Assembly: GCA_029532625.1 (NCBI GenBank)
Contig: JARFXM010000010.1
Coordinates: forward strand, 868,001-932,000
Length of the DNA stretch: 64,000 nucleotides
Direction: 5' to 3'
DNA from: Lomentospora prolificans
Lineage: Eukaryota > Ascomycota > Sordariomycetes > Microascales > Microascaceae
Below the pieces are notes generated by a model. That model did no database searches. It was not told the origin of the DNA and saw only the letters and a list, made by a program, of their open reading frames with translations. Of this stretch, positions 45,259 to 57,025 are shown one piece after another (the first letter of the stretch is position 1; every line of letters starts with the position of its first letter). The position numbers were made by a program, and so were the translations under genes.

Positions 45259-46939
45259 TGCGGGGGTGGGGGCTGGCTTGTGAACCAGCTCGCTGCCTAG
45301 CGCTGGCTATTGCAATGTGGAAGTACAAGAGATGGTCTTTGGAGTGGGAAACGATTCTTGCTCTAGAATAGCCAGCAGCATGAAGATAACGGGTTTGGAA
45401 ATGCCAGTCTTTGGTTGGATGGTCTGCTGGCTTAATTGGGTGGTGTTTGTTCCCCCACAGAGCTGGTGGAAAGCGATGGATTGGATTGGGGAATTGACCA
45501 GCAACTGTGAGGTTAGAAGTGGGGTGTTGGAATGCTGGGGGTACTAAGCCAGCCAGACGAGGATGATAAGAGGGGCAGTGCTGGTTGGCAGAGGCTGTCA
45601 GTGTTGTCTGACGAATGACCGCCAGCCAGCCTCGTTCCTATTTAAACAGTGCACATCCTTTGAAGGCCCCGTGTACCTTGACATTCATCAATGCATCCGT
45701 TGATGGTGCCGTGGTTCTTGGCTCCGAGATAGCAGCCTTTCGAGAAAGACCCAGAACTCTTTCCCCTCTTATGATGTCTTCAATGACACTGCAACACACA
45801 AGTAACTACCACCCCCAATCTCCAATCTCGGATAATCTATTATTCCAACACCACGGAATTATATAGATACTATGCCTAGTATATCAAATTATAATCACAT
45901 GTAAAAGAGAACAGTAGAGACTACGACTTATTCTACTGAGGTGACACGATCCTCTCGAGCACATGAAGGAGCTTAGTATTTGCCAACACAAACATGGATC
46001 CATTCGACCACTTGTGGCCTTTCCTGGGAGCTCATGACAGCAGCCAGCGGCACCCTGACAACCGCCCCGTGTCCTGGCGTGACGATCGATCCCCAGGAGC
46101 GCCCTCCCGCTCGGTAGGTGGGTTTACGACCTTTTTTTTTTTTTCTTCGGCAGAGAAGAGCACAGTCACCCTATCGCGGCCGAATTCTTTTCAGCAGAGC
46201 AATTCCATTCATGATCCCATTTTTACGACCAACCGAGACCCGCATAGCGTTCGCCTTTGGGTGTGATGAAAGACGTAGGAAGCTCGAGACCATTTTGGAG
46301 GCATGCCTTGCGGCTACACTATTAGCCCTCGAAACGGAGAGAGCGGAGCTGCACAGGCTTGCCTTTTAGGCCGGTGGACCAAGCGACCTCGCCCCCATCA
46401 CAACAGGAAATGATGGGGAGTTTTCGACCGTGTGAGTGACTCGGCCCCCATCAACTACTTGCCATACACCTTGCACAAGTTGCCGTTAAGATTTCCTAAG
46501 CTGTCCGGCAAAAAGATCGAAGGTCCTGCACAATCGGCGTTCGCATTGTACTTGACACTGGTATTTTCTGAGTGTTGACCACTGTAATGCCCAACTCGGT
46601 GCTGTCTCCTGATCGCCTACAGTACAGCAGGTCTTCAAGTACTCGCGTGTATTATGTATTTCTAGAGCCCGCCTTGTCCCTTATAACGTCCCCGATCCTC
46701 CGCCGCCGCGAACGGCAATGAGGCTACCGGCAAATAACTTGATTTCGCGAGACAGTACACCTTTTTGATCCCTATTTTAATGCTATTCTAGGGAAAGGCC
46801 AAATTTCTGCCTTGATTTTATTACTTGTTGAAATGCTTTTACTTCTTTTGGCAAGCTAGGCATATCAATGTATGATGGGATTTTGATGAATATTTGCTAT
46901 AAGTTTTGTCGTCGACAGGGCCTCACCCTCACCGTCCAT

Positions 46940-46970
<31 letters not shown>

Positions 46971-47865
46971 CTTTCCTCAGTTTGCCGAGAAAATAGACCT
47001 GAAAGTGATACCGTTGCCCTGTTCTATGACGCTGAGAAATTCGGAAATAACACCAATCCACCAGCGCGAAACACCTAGCCAGCGTGATGCCAGGGCTGAC
47101 GGGAGAGGTAGCAAACAATGTCGGGCGAGGTGACATTTTGTTTGATGGAACTGCGGGTTAGGAACATTGATCAAAATGGACATGAGGAGTCCCCAGACAC
47201 TTGCACTTGGGACTGACATGGCTGAAAGGGGGGCGGGCTTCTCAAGTGATTGAACGCCCTGGACGCCCCCGCCGCGACGCCAGCTACATGGACTTCAAGT
47301 TGTTGGGTGGACTGGCCGAAACGGCGATACGTTCTCAAAGGCTTCGCCCTCAGGGGCAGAGAGTCTCGGTGGGGTGGGGGCGTAGACCTTATGGATGTGA
47401 ATGTGAACCTTGGTTTTGGAGACATCACGGGAACATTAGAGATGGAGGAAGAAATTTCTTTCTCTTGTGCATGGCATCAACCAACCCGGACCAGATAGTC
47501 GGAAACCTGATTTAGCCTGTATACGATCACTACTCGAAATTGAACCAAAAGCCAAACACTCCATACCCCCAACGGTGAAACTCCCCCCCACATGGGACTG
47601 TTGAAGGCCATGCCACGCAACGGAGAGCGACTTTGGACTGGCAAAGTGGCTAACAGAATATCATCCCCCAGGCAAACGAATTGAACGTAGCAAATAGAAA
47701 CGAAAGGTAATCTCCAGGATACAGTCAACGAAGGCCTTGGAAAACACAGCTAGCAAGACTGTCCAATAGCCTGGCACAAGGATACGGATGCAAGCATAAC
47801 CCAAGGCTTGTTAGCTAACACGGAAACGGCCAATCCTCTGCACGACCGAGCTCTTAAAGAGCGTC
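45259..47865. other. Intergenic, 2.6 kb, no gene recognised
   Basis: Contains several AGCCAGC/GCTGGCT motifs (45270-45310, 45540-45555, 45610-45632) and the T29 run at 46942-46970. No ORF resembles a gene. Confidence 0.4.
46942..46970 (+). repeat. T29 homopolymer
   Basis: Twenty-nine uninterrupted Ts in intergenic DNA, followed by CTTTCCTCAG. Confidence 0.95.
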
Positions 47866-49623
47866 TTAAGCCCACGCGCCAACGAGGCCCATCATAAAGG
47901 CGCCCGCAAAGACGATGACACAGGCGAGGACGCGCTTCTTGCCGCGGAGAATCTCCCAGCTCTCGTCGCTGAGGAAGTCGACGGCGAGAAGCTCAACAAG
48001 CGAAGCGTAGATCAACAGACCGGAGGAGATGGCGTTCATGGTGCCTACGAGCACGAGACCGAAAGCAGAGCCGGGGTTGTAGAGGTGGTGAGTAGCAAGG
48101 CCGAGGGCTTGGCCGATGGGGGGTGCTGCGTGGACGGTTAGCAGGTTACGTAGATGGGTGTAAGTAGATATGAGACTTACGTGACACCGTAGGCCAGGGC
48201 CATGAGCCATGGGCGGTAGCGGTGACCGGTCCAATCAATATCAGAGATGCGAGACCCGAGAGCCAAACCCTCAAAGGTTTCTGCTTTTTGTTAGTGACTA
48301 GTATGACGAACCAAGGGGGGATGGGCAATAAACGTACGGTGAAAAGCAATCGCGATCAACAAGACAATAAAATCTTTCCCGATAGCCACGCTAAGCGCCA
48401 TGCCGATAAACACGCTATGAAACAAAATGCCGATTTCAAGCAAAACACACTGCAAGACCTCCTTCTGGAGCTGTTGGTCCCGCGTGAGGAAGCGAGCGGC
48501 CGCCGCAATCTCGGCGGTAGAGTTATCCCTCAATGGGAGCTGCACGGCTTTGTCAGGAGTGGCACGCGGGCGGCCCTCGATCAGCTCGAGGGCGGGGGAA
48601 GAAGCGTTTCGAGAATCGATCTGGATTGCGTCAAGGGACTCGCTCGACCCGTTAGCCGCCGAGGGCGTCTCAGCCGTGGCGGGCCTCAAGACCGAGGTAG
48701 GAGGCCCGCAGTGGGAGACGTGACGGGAAGGGCTGAGCAGCATTTCGATGACAACGACGAAGAAGACGCCGCCCAGGGCAATAGCACCGGGCATGGCGGG
48801 GTAGTCCTGGACCCAAAAGGTGGAGAGGCATGGATTTCCCAGGGAAATAAAGGCGGTAGGCAAGAGATGGATGAAGGCCGTGGCTATGAGGACGCCGGTG
48901 CCAAAGTGACGGATGGCGAAGAAGAAGCCTTTGGGAATGCGAAGTACCGGGAAGCGGCGGGCAATCATGGGAAAGCCGCAGGCAAGGGACGACACAAACA
49001 TCACGATGAGTAGGGCTCCGACGTGCAGGGGCACGTTGTAGTCCTCAGGGCTGACGCCGCCATTTTCGCACTCGTCCCTCCTCGAGAGGACTCGTGGGCT
49101 TAGAGTAGCCTTGGTAGTAGGGGCCTGGGGTGGAGGTGGTGGTGGTGGGCTTGCTGCTGCGTGATGTCCGGAGCCGTTTGCGGTTCCAGCGACGAGACCG
49201 AAGGACGACAGCAGGAAGGAGGTGGCGAGGACGGAGAAGATCCACCATGTCCACGACCAGGCATTGGATTTAAAAAATTGGCTAGTTAAACGGCGGAGAC
49301 GTTCCCGTAAAGGAACAATCTCCAGACGAAGGCACACACCTAAAAGACCGACTTCAGTCAATATCTTTGGATACTCGACCAGAAATTCCAACAATCGGAC
49401 TTGACTTACGGCCGTCTGACTCATTGTCGGCGTCACTAAGTAGCCCTGGTTTCTCCAATAACCCAAATGCAGCGGCAGTGGCTCCTGCTGCCTTCTTTAA
49501 CATCCGCGAGTTGGCAATTCCATTCAGATCCTCACAAGTGGTGAGATCGGGTGCTAGGAAGGGCGGGTTCTGGTTCCATGTGGGATGGAGCAGATCGTCT
49601 TCGGTGCGAGACGGGCGATTCAT
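47866..49623 (-). CDS. ZIP-family zinc transporter, with a frameshift in the last exon
   Basis: Predicted exons are 49623..49410, 49339..48338, 48280..48181 and 48125..47866. The introns are 70, 57 and 55 bp with GTAAGT, GTACGT and GTAAGT donors. The protein has a soluble N-terminus, a hydrophobic segment (WWIFSVLATSFLLSSFGLVAG), a proline run and then the ZIP core. Core motifs are PLHVGALLIVMFVSSLACGFP, HFGTGVLIATAFIHLLP, a variable loop, VFIGMALSVAIGKDFIVLLI and the zinc-site helix AFHQTFEGLALGSRI. The last exon gives GLATHHLYNPGSAFG, VGTMNAISSGLLIYASLVEL and a GAFMMGLVGAWA end. It imports zinc (or iron) across the plasma membrane, like yeast Zrt1/Zrt2. Exon 4 begins CA followed by six Cs (48118-48123 as Gs on the + strand). 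Five would give the family's YGV-TTPIGQALGL, but six shift the frame and lose the last two helices. A weak GTGTCA donor could restore the frame but would delete conserved residues. Confidence 0.9.
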
Positions 49624-50829
49624 CTTGCGCGACTTTAAGAGCGACGAACGCAGACGAAACGACGGTCAAGCTGTTCGCTGACAAGGAAAGAGGCGGATCG
49701 GAGCTTCGACGAGGCAATGCGGTAGGTATAGGCAACTGGATTTTGCGAATGGAAGTTGTTTTGGGAGAATTGAAGGTGTAAATAGGCTACGTCAACCTGC
49801 GCCAAGGACGGGATTTCTAGTGTCCTTTTTTCCCGAGGTGTGCTCGTATGGTCGACAACAGGATCCTCTTTTTTCCTGGGGAGAAAGGCCGAAGGGGGAC
49901 TCGACTCGAGCGACCCGCAATCGGAGGGCCTGACCAGGTTTGAAAAAAAGCCCCAAACGTGGAAGGTACAGTGCACGAGTACGTATGATAACCCTTGCAT
50001 TCAATTTGTTCGAGCGTTCCGTCGACTGGTGTTGTGTCGCAGCGAGCGATCCACGCCTGTGCTCCAAGGGTACAATGGACATGGATGTATTAATTCCAAG
50101 GCGATGTGGTTGAAACGGTTGGAACCACCCCGCCAGCTGGCTATTCTGATGGATCAATTGATGACTCCAGCAATGAGAGAATATTATTATGTCAGCTTGT
50201 CACATTTTGGGGTGGCTCACTCCAATGTTCCGCCAGGCTGGTGTACATACAAGTATTCCTAATAGTGAACGTTGGTGACCTGGCCCCTGCTGACCGGCTT
50301 TTCAGTATGCACATCTGCACCACGGAACACTGAATGGCAAAGGTCAATATTTCAACACCCAGCCTGATGTAGAGACCACGGAAAAGCGCGAGATCTGAAA
50401 TCAACAAACCTTAAGTGATACGAAAGAGGGCACTTGTACTTCGCCATTACGAGAATACTCGGACAAAGTAGGAAGTACCCTCGGCATTCCTGTCCGGCGA
50501 CTGATCGGGAAGACCCGGTCTCATGGCTATCAGGGTGCCATTCAAAACATCATATTTAACCTTCAAAATAGCGGTCCGGCGCCCCATTTCGCATTAGATT
50601 TGTTTTCTGTGCTGCCAAAGTGGCAAGTGACCCCACCAAAGTCTCGCGCCCTTCCAGAGCGTTCTTTGTTCCCAAAAACCTTGATGGGGCTTTTGTACCC
50701 CGGGGTACCTCTGCAAGTTCCCGGTTGAGCGATCCCGATCTTGGATCTCGTAGTCACTGCCAAGAAAACGCACAATGTCGACGATTTCAACCGGATTCTT
50801 TGATCTTTTCTCTCGTTGCAAGTTATTTT

Positions 50830-50831
<2 letters not shown>

Positions 50832-50869
<38 letters not shown>
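50832..50869 (+). repeat. T38 homopolymer
   Basis: Thirty-eight uninterrupted Ts, the longest of three such runs, all on the + strand of this 7-kb part of the window. Confidence 0.95.
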
Positions 50870-50873
<4 letters not shown>

Positions 50874-53067
50874 TAGATCTCGGCTTTCCTATGCAGTGCT
50901 GAGCAGGGTTGATGGCCATCCACGGATGTCTGCAGGGCTACCTTTCAAGACCCTTTATTGACCCACTTTGGAGGCTGTGCGCCATCCTCAGGTTTTCTAG
51001 TGTATAAACGAATATCTCTAACGCGACTTACATCGGAGGATCAAATGTCATTCTCTTGTCCCACTACGACCAGAATAAGATTCGGCTCGACGAATAGCTT
51101 TGTCTGACAGGTCTATAGTGTACAAGTAGTCCCGAGCTCCCAATCCCAGTCCCAGGTCTGCATCGATGTTCCCGTAGACTTAAAAGGGTAGAAAATTCGG
51201 GAAAGCAAGCGAATGAGGACTCTTAGTGTGGTTCCACCAAGTCACTTTTGAACCGGAGTGACTCCCCGGATGAACGCCCGACAGAAGACATCAAAATTCG
51301 GCCTTTTGGGAAAAGTGCTCGCGTTGAGGACCGAGTTTGTGTGATGCGGGGAGAGCATACCCTTAGTACATTCTCCGGAGATATGCAGGAGTGCCCAAGT
51401 GCAGGTTTGGCACACCGGGGATGCCTGCCAAGCCCGCCCCGGGTGACGACCCCGATACTGCCTGCAGCCGCCGACTTTCGTCGTCGGGATGCTTGCCCGA
51501 CATTATGCTTTGTTTATTTCTTTCGATAGGTATTTTGGATCGAATGCGGAGAGTTTTAGCATATCGTTTAAGGAAATGCCCCAATCTTGAGCTCAACTAG
51601 GGTAGCATCTTGTTTCCTTTTTTCGGGCCTTCCTGTTGGACTCTAAGAATAAAGATGATGCTAGCGGGGAGAAGGAAGACGAAGACGACGCTAGTGAAGA
51701 CCACGGATCTGAAGGTGGCGTATTCTCTGCGACGTTCGTGATGCTTCAAGACCTACCAGTATCAATATCTTGGAAAGGGTAATCTCTTGACACTCATCTC
51801 CCTCATAGACGCACACTTCTATTGCCGTCTGCACATCAACGCATTTCATGTATTAATATGCACTTTGTTGCTCCGGCGTTCAAGACGCCGAAACAGTACC
51901 CTGATCCAAGTTATGCATCGATGCAATTCAGCATTGTCTTCGCATTCATGGATATCTCCAGTTCTTCGTTGCGGTAGCCTGTGATTACGAAAACATAAGT
52001 AGTACAGGGCGATTGCTTTTCTCCTAATCTGGGTTGCTCGACTCCTCGTCTCACAGCACACGTAACTATTTCCTTCTATTCACTTAACCGCGACATTTTC
52101 TTTTATAACTGAGCTGCGAAGATACTATCTGAGATGATGAATCCCGCTGGTGTAGTCTCCGCTATCAAAAAGGGGGTTCGAAGCTCTAAGCCGAACCATG
52201 CGGTCGATTCCCCGTTTTGGTTCGAAGGGCAAGCAATTCGAGTTCGACATCCTGCACGGCCAACTGCGTTGTGAGTAATCAGGCTCTATGTTGAAGGAGA
52301 CCCTCGAGGTTGAATGTGTGGGGAGGAAACGTTACATGAGGAGCTTTTCTCGGGTCTACACCGAATCGGCTCCAACAAGTGTGACTTGGAGTGGGGAGAG
52401 CGTCTGCTTCAGCACCGGGGAATGCTCAATACCTCTAGTTCAGGATAGAGATCATTTAAGTCATGCCTCGAAGTGGAAGAGCTGGCATCTGACGGTCGTG
52501 GTCGAATGGGTAACCATGCGCCAGAAAGGAGCGTCGAAGACAGACTGCAGATGCTTCAGCACTAATAGTAATAGCTCGCGATACCAGGTTTCACAAGGAT
52601 CTTATCGCTCACATATGCAGACATCGGTTGAAAGCACATTCTATTTTTATTTGTGTTGGGCAGTCGTTCGCCGAGGACCCCCACGCAGTCTAGTCTCCCA
52701 CGACAGGAGTGTAGTAGGCAGGGTGGGGCGAGAAAGAATGTCGGGATGAGGATTTGCGTCGTCTTATCCCATACACGTCCATATTTCTTCCGCCTGGTTG
52801 TTTGTGTGTCAGGTATATTCTGCTGCCCGGTGACATCCGCCTAGCTGGAGCCTTTACGCCAGAACTACTCTTTCGTTGGCTACTAACTCATGCTCGTTTC
52901 AGGTCGGTGATGCCTGTACTGCCCGCTGAAGGGATCGACGTCTGACAAGCCCAGAGGGACAGCCTTTCAATCAAATCAAGAGCAGAAGTCACCCATCCAC
53001 CTGCTTGATGGCCGGGACCTACACGTCTCACAAACGAGACTGAGTGCACGACTAGCGGATGGAGTAG

Positions 53068-53301
53068 ATGGAGAAGCGGCTGGAGAAGCGGCTGGAGAAG
53101 CGGGAGAGGGAGCACAAGCCGCAACTGAAGAGGCGGGAGGAGTTGAGGCAGAAGCTGAAAAGGAAGAAGAGGGAGCTCGAGTGGCAAGCGCACAGGAACG
53201 CCGAGGAGCTGGCGGCTCCGGAGGAGATTATACGGGGGTGGCAGCAAAGGGAGAAAAAGACGGGGATGGAGAGGGAGAGTGAGAGGGAGAGGCAAAGATA
53301 A
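53068..53301 (+). CDS. Short highly charged coiled-coil ORF, possibly a remnant
   Basis: A 77-aa ORF from an ATG reads EKRLEKRLEKREREHKPQLK and continues with alternating Glu/Lys/Arg helix, consistent with a coiled coil. A 12-bp unit (CTGGAGAAGCGG) repeats three times at its start. Charged repeats of this kind arise easily from purine-rich DNA, so it may be a non-functional stretch or part of a decayed larger gene. Confidence 0.25.
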   Translation: MEKRLEKRLEKREREHKPQLKRREELRQKLKRKKRELEWQAHRNAEELAAPEEIIRGWQQREKKTGMERESERERQR

Positions 53302-54193
53302 GAGCAGCAACTCCAGAAGCAGCAGAGTATGGCTCTTCAGATTTATAATTCCGACGGCATCAGTGAGGTTGTATCCAATCACGGCCACTGCTACATCCGC
53401 ACAAGCCCGTGTTGTCCTTCTATGTCTCTATCCTTCAACTTCCAGCTAACAGCAGGAAACTGACGTACAGATACAATTTACAACTTACAGTAATGGTAAA
53501 TTTGCCGTCCTTCCCTTCTTCTCGAATCCCCCCCATCCCCCCAATCACCCAGGCCAACCCCATATCACCCTCATTGATATATCCAGATGACTATTTCACG
53601 CCTTGAGCTAGCTTACTGTAGAAACTATAACAGTATCACACTCGAAACCTGGTGTAATTAGTATTCTGCCAAAATGCCAATGCTAGTCCATCCTCTTGTC
53701 GCTTCCTTAGCCTACCTTCTCTGATGCCTTTTCTGAGCATCGTCGTCTTTATCCCGTCGGGGCGGCACCGGGCAGTGTCTGCAAACTCCGCATGTGAGTG
53801 TGCTACCAAAGTAAGCCTGCATCCACCCAGATATGCCCTCGAATTGCTCAATAGTACCTGAAGTCCCCATACCACATAGTCCGCGCCACTGGAACCAGCG
53901 CCGCGACAGACGACTCAAGGTCAGAGAGGAAACTGTGACGTGGAGCAGAAGGTCCTGTGACATTGTAGCCTTCCGGAGGGGCGGGGCGGCATAGAATGCG
54001 ATTTCAACAACTGCAAGTGATGACAGCTGGCGAGTTGTCGATCAGGCACCAGGCACCATGATGCCGGAAAATCAATGTCTAGCGACCCACACCCAAGCCC
54101 GAAGCCGCAACAACCCAGTCGACCTCACTGCTCAGCTGTCGACATTTCCACCGAGATCACTTTCCTCCCAAGAGGCCATGCCCCCCAACCACC

Positions 54194-55519
54194 ATGCGTC
54201 GCACTGATGAGGGCGCCAACTACGACCCGGACCTGACCCTTCCCAACCCTCTCGAAGGCGTCCTCCCCGTTGTCCCTTCCGAGCGCGACATACCGGAGAA
54301 GCAACCCCGAACCAATGCCACGACAGCCGCCTCGGCCGCCTCGGTGCGCGCCATAACGAGCCAGGCAATAGCCTTCTACTTTCGCGCCCCGGCCAAGTCG
54401 TTTTTCCGCACCCGCGTCGATTACTTGGCTTACGCACGCGGCATCCACCAGACCCAGAGCGAGCTCTTCGCCTCGCAGGCGACGACGTGGTCGGGCAAGT
54501 TCAAGGGATGGCTGGGGGCTACGACGCCGGGGGTTCTGACCTCGGCTGTGAAGCATCATGGGTGGCGCGTCATTCCGGATCAGATATTACCGCCATTGAT
54601 CGCGAATGTGGGCGTCGCCGCCGTGCTGTACACGAGCTACCTGCAGATCCTGGGCATGTTGCACGAGGAGAGCGGGAAAGGCAGCAAGAGGGCGTATCCG
54701 CCCCCCGAACCGACGCAGACCTTTGCGGCTGGCTTCCTGGCGGGTGGGATTCAGAGCGTGATCGCGGCGCCGCTGGATGCCATACAGGCTAGGTACGACC
54801 ACAAGGATGTGATGTCCAGTAACCCCAACGGGAAGCCGGCGAGCATGTGGTCGTTTAGCGCGGCGAAGCTGCACGAGATTGGCATGCGCGGCATTTTTGC
54901 TGGGTGGGGCCTCTCCTTTGTCAAGGATAGTTTCGGATCCGCCGTTTTTTTCAGCACGTTTGAATATGTCAAGGCGCAGGGCTACTACAAGTTTGTGCGC
55001 TGGTACTACGAAGGCCTCGACGAAGACATTATCGACACCCTAGCCCGAAAGAGGCCGCATAACGAAGGACTGCGGGTCATTCGCCCCCACTACGCCATCG
55101 AGCCGCTCTTTCTTCTTTTCGCGGGCATCAGCGCCTCGTTCACGCAGCAGTTTCTGCTCCATCCCCTCACGCACATCCAAGTCGAGCACTGGAACCATCT
55201 CGAAGATATCGACGAAAAGGCCAAAAGGCTACGTTGTCAGCCGAAGACAGGCTCGTGGCTCGGGCACCTCCGCTCGCGCATGTTCCGCACGTACTACCGC
55301 GCGTATAGTGAGACGTGGGCCCAGTGCCACGCGGAGGCGCGCTCGGAGGGCCGCGGTATCATCGGATGGCTGTATCGCGGGTTCTGGTGGAATACCATTC
55401 GGCAGGTCCCAAGCACGAGCGCCGGACTCATCATCTTTGAGCTTGTGAGGAGGAAATACGGCCTGACTCGGGAGGAAGTGAGGATCACGAAGGACGGATA
55501 TGATATTCTCCTCTCATAG
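54194..55519 (+). CDS. Mitochondrial carrier-like membrane protein
   Basis: Single exon, 441 aa, ATG in a strong context (ACCACCATGC). The middle of the protein carries a carrier repeat: FAAGFLAGGIQSVIAAPLDA with P193-L-D195-A-I-Q-A-R200, a clear PxDxxxxR-type signature. GIFAGWGLSFVKDSFGSAVF then closes the repeat. A second half has GISASFTQQFLLHPLTHIQ and GWLYRGFWWNTIRQVPSTSA, where the signature is degenerate. The N-terminal repeat is also weak. Such divergent three-repeat proteins belong to the SLC25 fold and usually sit in mitochondrial membranes, but the substrate cannot be inferred. Fungal relatives are annotated only as mitochondrial carrier proteins. The frame is intact from end to end. 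Confidence 0.85.
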   Translation: MRRTDEGANYDPDLTLPNPLEGVLPVVPSERDIPEKQPRTNATTAASAASVRAITSQAIAFYFRAPAKSFFRTRVDYLAYARGIHQTQSELFASQATTWSGKFKGWLGATTPGVLTSAVKHHGWRVIPDQILPPLIANVGVAAVLYTSYLQILGMLHEESGKGSKRAYPPPEPTQTFAAGFLAGGIQSVIAAPLDAIQARYDHKDVMSSNPNGKPASMWSFSAAKLHEIGMRGIFAGWGLSFVKDSFGSAVFFSTFEYVKAQGYYKFVRWYYEGLDEDIIDTLARKRPHNEGLRVIRPHYAIEPLFLLFAGISASFTQQFLLHPLTHIQVEHWNHLEDIDEKAKRLRCQPKTGSWLGHLRSRMFRTYYRAYSETWAQCHAEARSEGRGIIGWLYRGFWWNTIRQVPSTSAGLIIFELVRRKYGLTREEVRITKDGYDILLS

Positions 55520-56531
55520 CGGGGGTGTGTGTGACACATGGGCATCGGTTTTGGCGTTTTAATATAGACGGTTCATTTTGAGATATTGGGTGATATCTTG
55601 GATATATGCCTGTAGAGTAGTGGTATGCATAATGATACCAAGTCTCGTTTCTGGCAATTGATACTTTTTTACTCTGCGATGTGCTTTATACCCCGGTATA
55701 CTATGTCTGGGTGCCTCGCAAATCCCGACTCGATGCAAGCCCGGAGCGCGAGAAGCACTGGGCAGGAAATTAAACGTTTCCCCCTCTTGGCAGAAGTTGC
55801 ACGATCTGCCTTTCGGCGTGTCAACGGACGGCTATCTCTCGGGTACTGCGCGGAGCTGCCTTCGGCAGAAGGTGAGGGTCACGCAGGGTAGTACCCGCGC
55901 CTAATAACCTATTACGCTGGCGCAAGCCTTCGTTGAGGGGTGACCCGAGGACAAAGGTCAAGATCGCCGTACGCTAGCCATTGGGGGCCTTCCTTATCCC
56001 CGGGCCCGAAGGTCGAGATACATGTGCCCGCCGATCGAGAAAGGGTCGACGCTGGCTAGACACTTTGAGATTCGTTGGACTGCTATGTTCTGAGCGGACC
56101 AACCAGTGGTCAAAAAAACATTCACGTACCCAACTGAAACAGATGAACCAGATTATCCCCCTAGAAGGCCATCATGTTCTAGGCCCTAGCTTTTTTGCCT
56201 CTTTAGAGGCTGGTGCGCTGTTCAGATTACGTTGCTGGTGAGCGCCTCCGAGCGTTGTGGAAGGAGACCCCGGGCGAGGCGGTGAACCAGGAAGAAACGG
56301 CAAAGTAAGTTTGGTGAGTGCGGGTATCCTTTCCCGGCTGCGCTTGATTTCGGGGACACCAGCGAGTTGCAAAGATGTTTTAAGTTTTCTTGGCATGTTG
56401 TTCCCGTTCACTAGGGCCGAGAGGTGCTTCGAGAAGAAAACAAAAGACAAAAAAAAAAAAAGAAACCCTTCTCCATCCCCTCGCTTTCGTCCAAAGGCGG
56501 CATTCGGGATCGTCTAACTCCACAGCTCGAA
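55520..56531. other. Intergenic, no gene recognised
   Basis: 3' flank of the carrier gene followed by unremarkable sequence up to the tRNA. No coding feature is supported. Confidence 0.4.
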
Positions 56532-56536
56532 GCGGG

Positions 56537-56569
<33 letters not shown>

Positions 56570-56623
56570 AAAACTTCGGTTCAGTCTATCTGAAGGTCGT
56601 CGGTTCAATCCCGACTCACCGCA
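56532..56623 (+). tRNA. trnF-GAA: tRNA-Phe (anticodon GAA) with 19-nt intron
   Basis: The cloverleaf is complete. The acceptor arm is GCGGGGA/TCACCGC with discriminator A. The D arm is GCTC..GAGC. The anticodon arm TCAGA/TCTGA has loop CTGAAGA. The variable loop is AGGTC, and the T arm is GTCGG-TTCAATC-CCGAC. The anticodon GAA reads UUC/UUU. The 19-nt intron at 56569-56587 starts after G37, the canonical position, and contains TTCAGTC, which can pair with the anticodon region as in other intron-bearing tRNAs. Pair 5-68 of the acceptor stem is G-A, a mismatch. A T-rich stretch (CATTTTTTTTCG) shortly after the gene fits an RNA polymerase III terminator. The CCA end is not encoded. Confidence 0.95.
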
Positions 56624-56632
56624 TTCATTTTT

Positions 56633-56643
56633 TGCATTTTTTT
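56633..56643 (+). terminator. Pol III T-run terminator of tRNA-Phe
   Basis: A run of Ts begins about 10 bp after the tRNA (ATTTTTTGCATTTTTTTTCG). Four or more Ts end RNA polymerase III transcripts. Confidence 0.7.
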
Positions 56644-57025
56644 TCGCACTTTTTCTGCGAACTGAGCGGGTCCACTACGGATACCATCGTGGTTCTAAGA
56701 GATGTTTATGGACATGCGGTGGGCATCGAGATATCGTCAACGGTGCTTATACCATGATATTCTTCCAATTGCAGAAAAGTGGTTGACGGAAGGCAAAGAA
56801 ACCACAAATTGTGGTGGAATGAATGGGGTACCACGCGAGATGTCGCTGTGATGGATGTCCTTGTGGAAATATTTGGGAGAATTATATAAAGCTGAGACAG
56901 GGGAACATGGACTAGCGTCGAATCATAGACGTCACGGCTCTTGAAAGGTTCATTTCGGGAATTTTTTGATAGAATTGTATGAGCTCCCTCCCTTGGATCA
57001 ATATCTAGACATCTCTCCTAGAGTG

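Larger units (their letters stand above)
49624..54193. other. Gene-poor stretch of 4.6 kb
   Basis: The first few hundred bases are the presumed promoter of the ZIP gene. The rest has only short ORFs, a T38 run (50832-50869) and a charged repeat-rich ORF at 53068-53301. No intact gene is supported. Confidence 0.45.
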
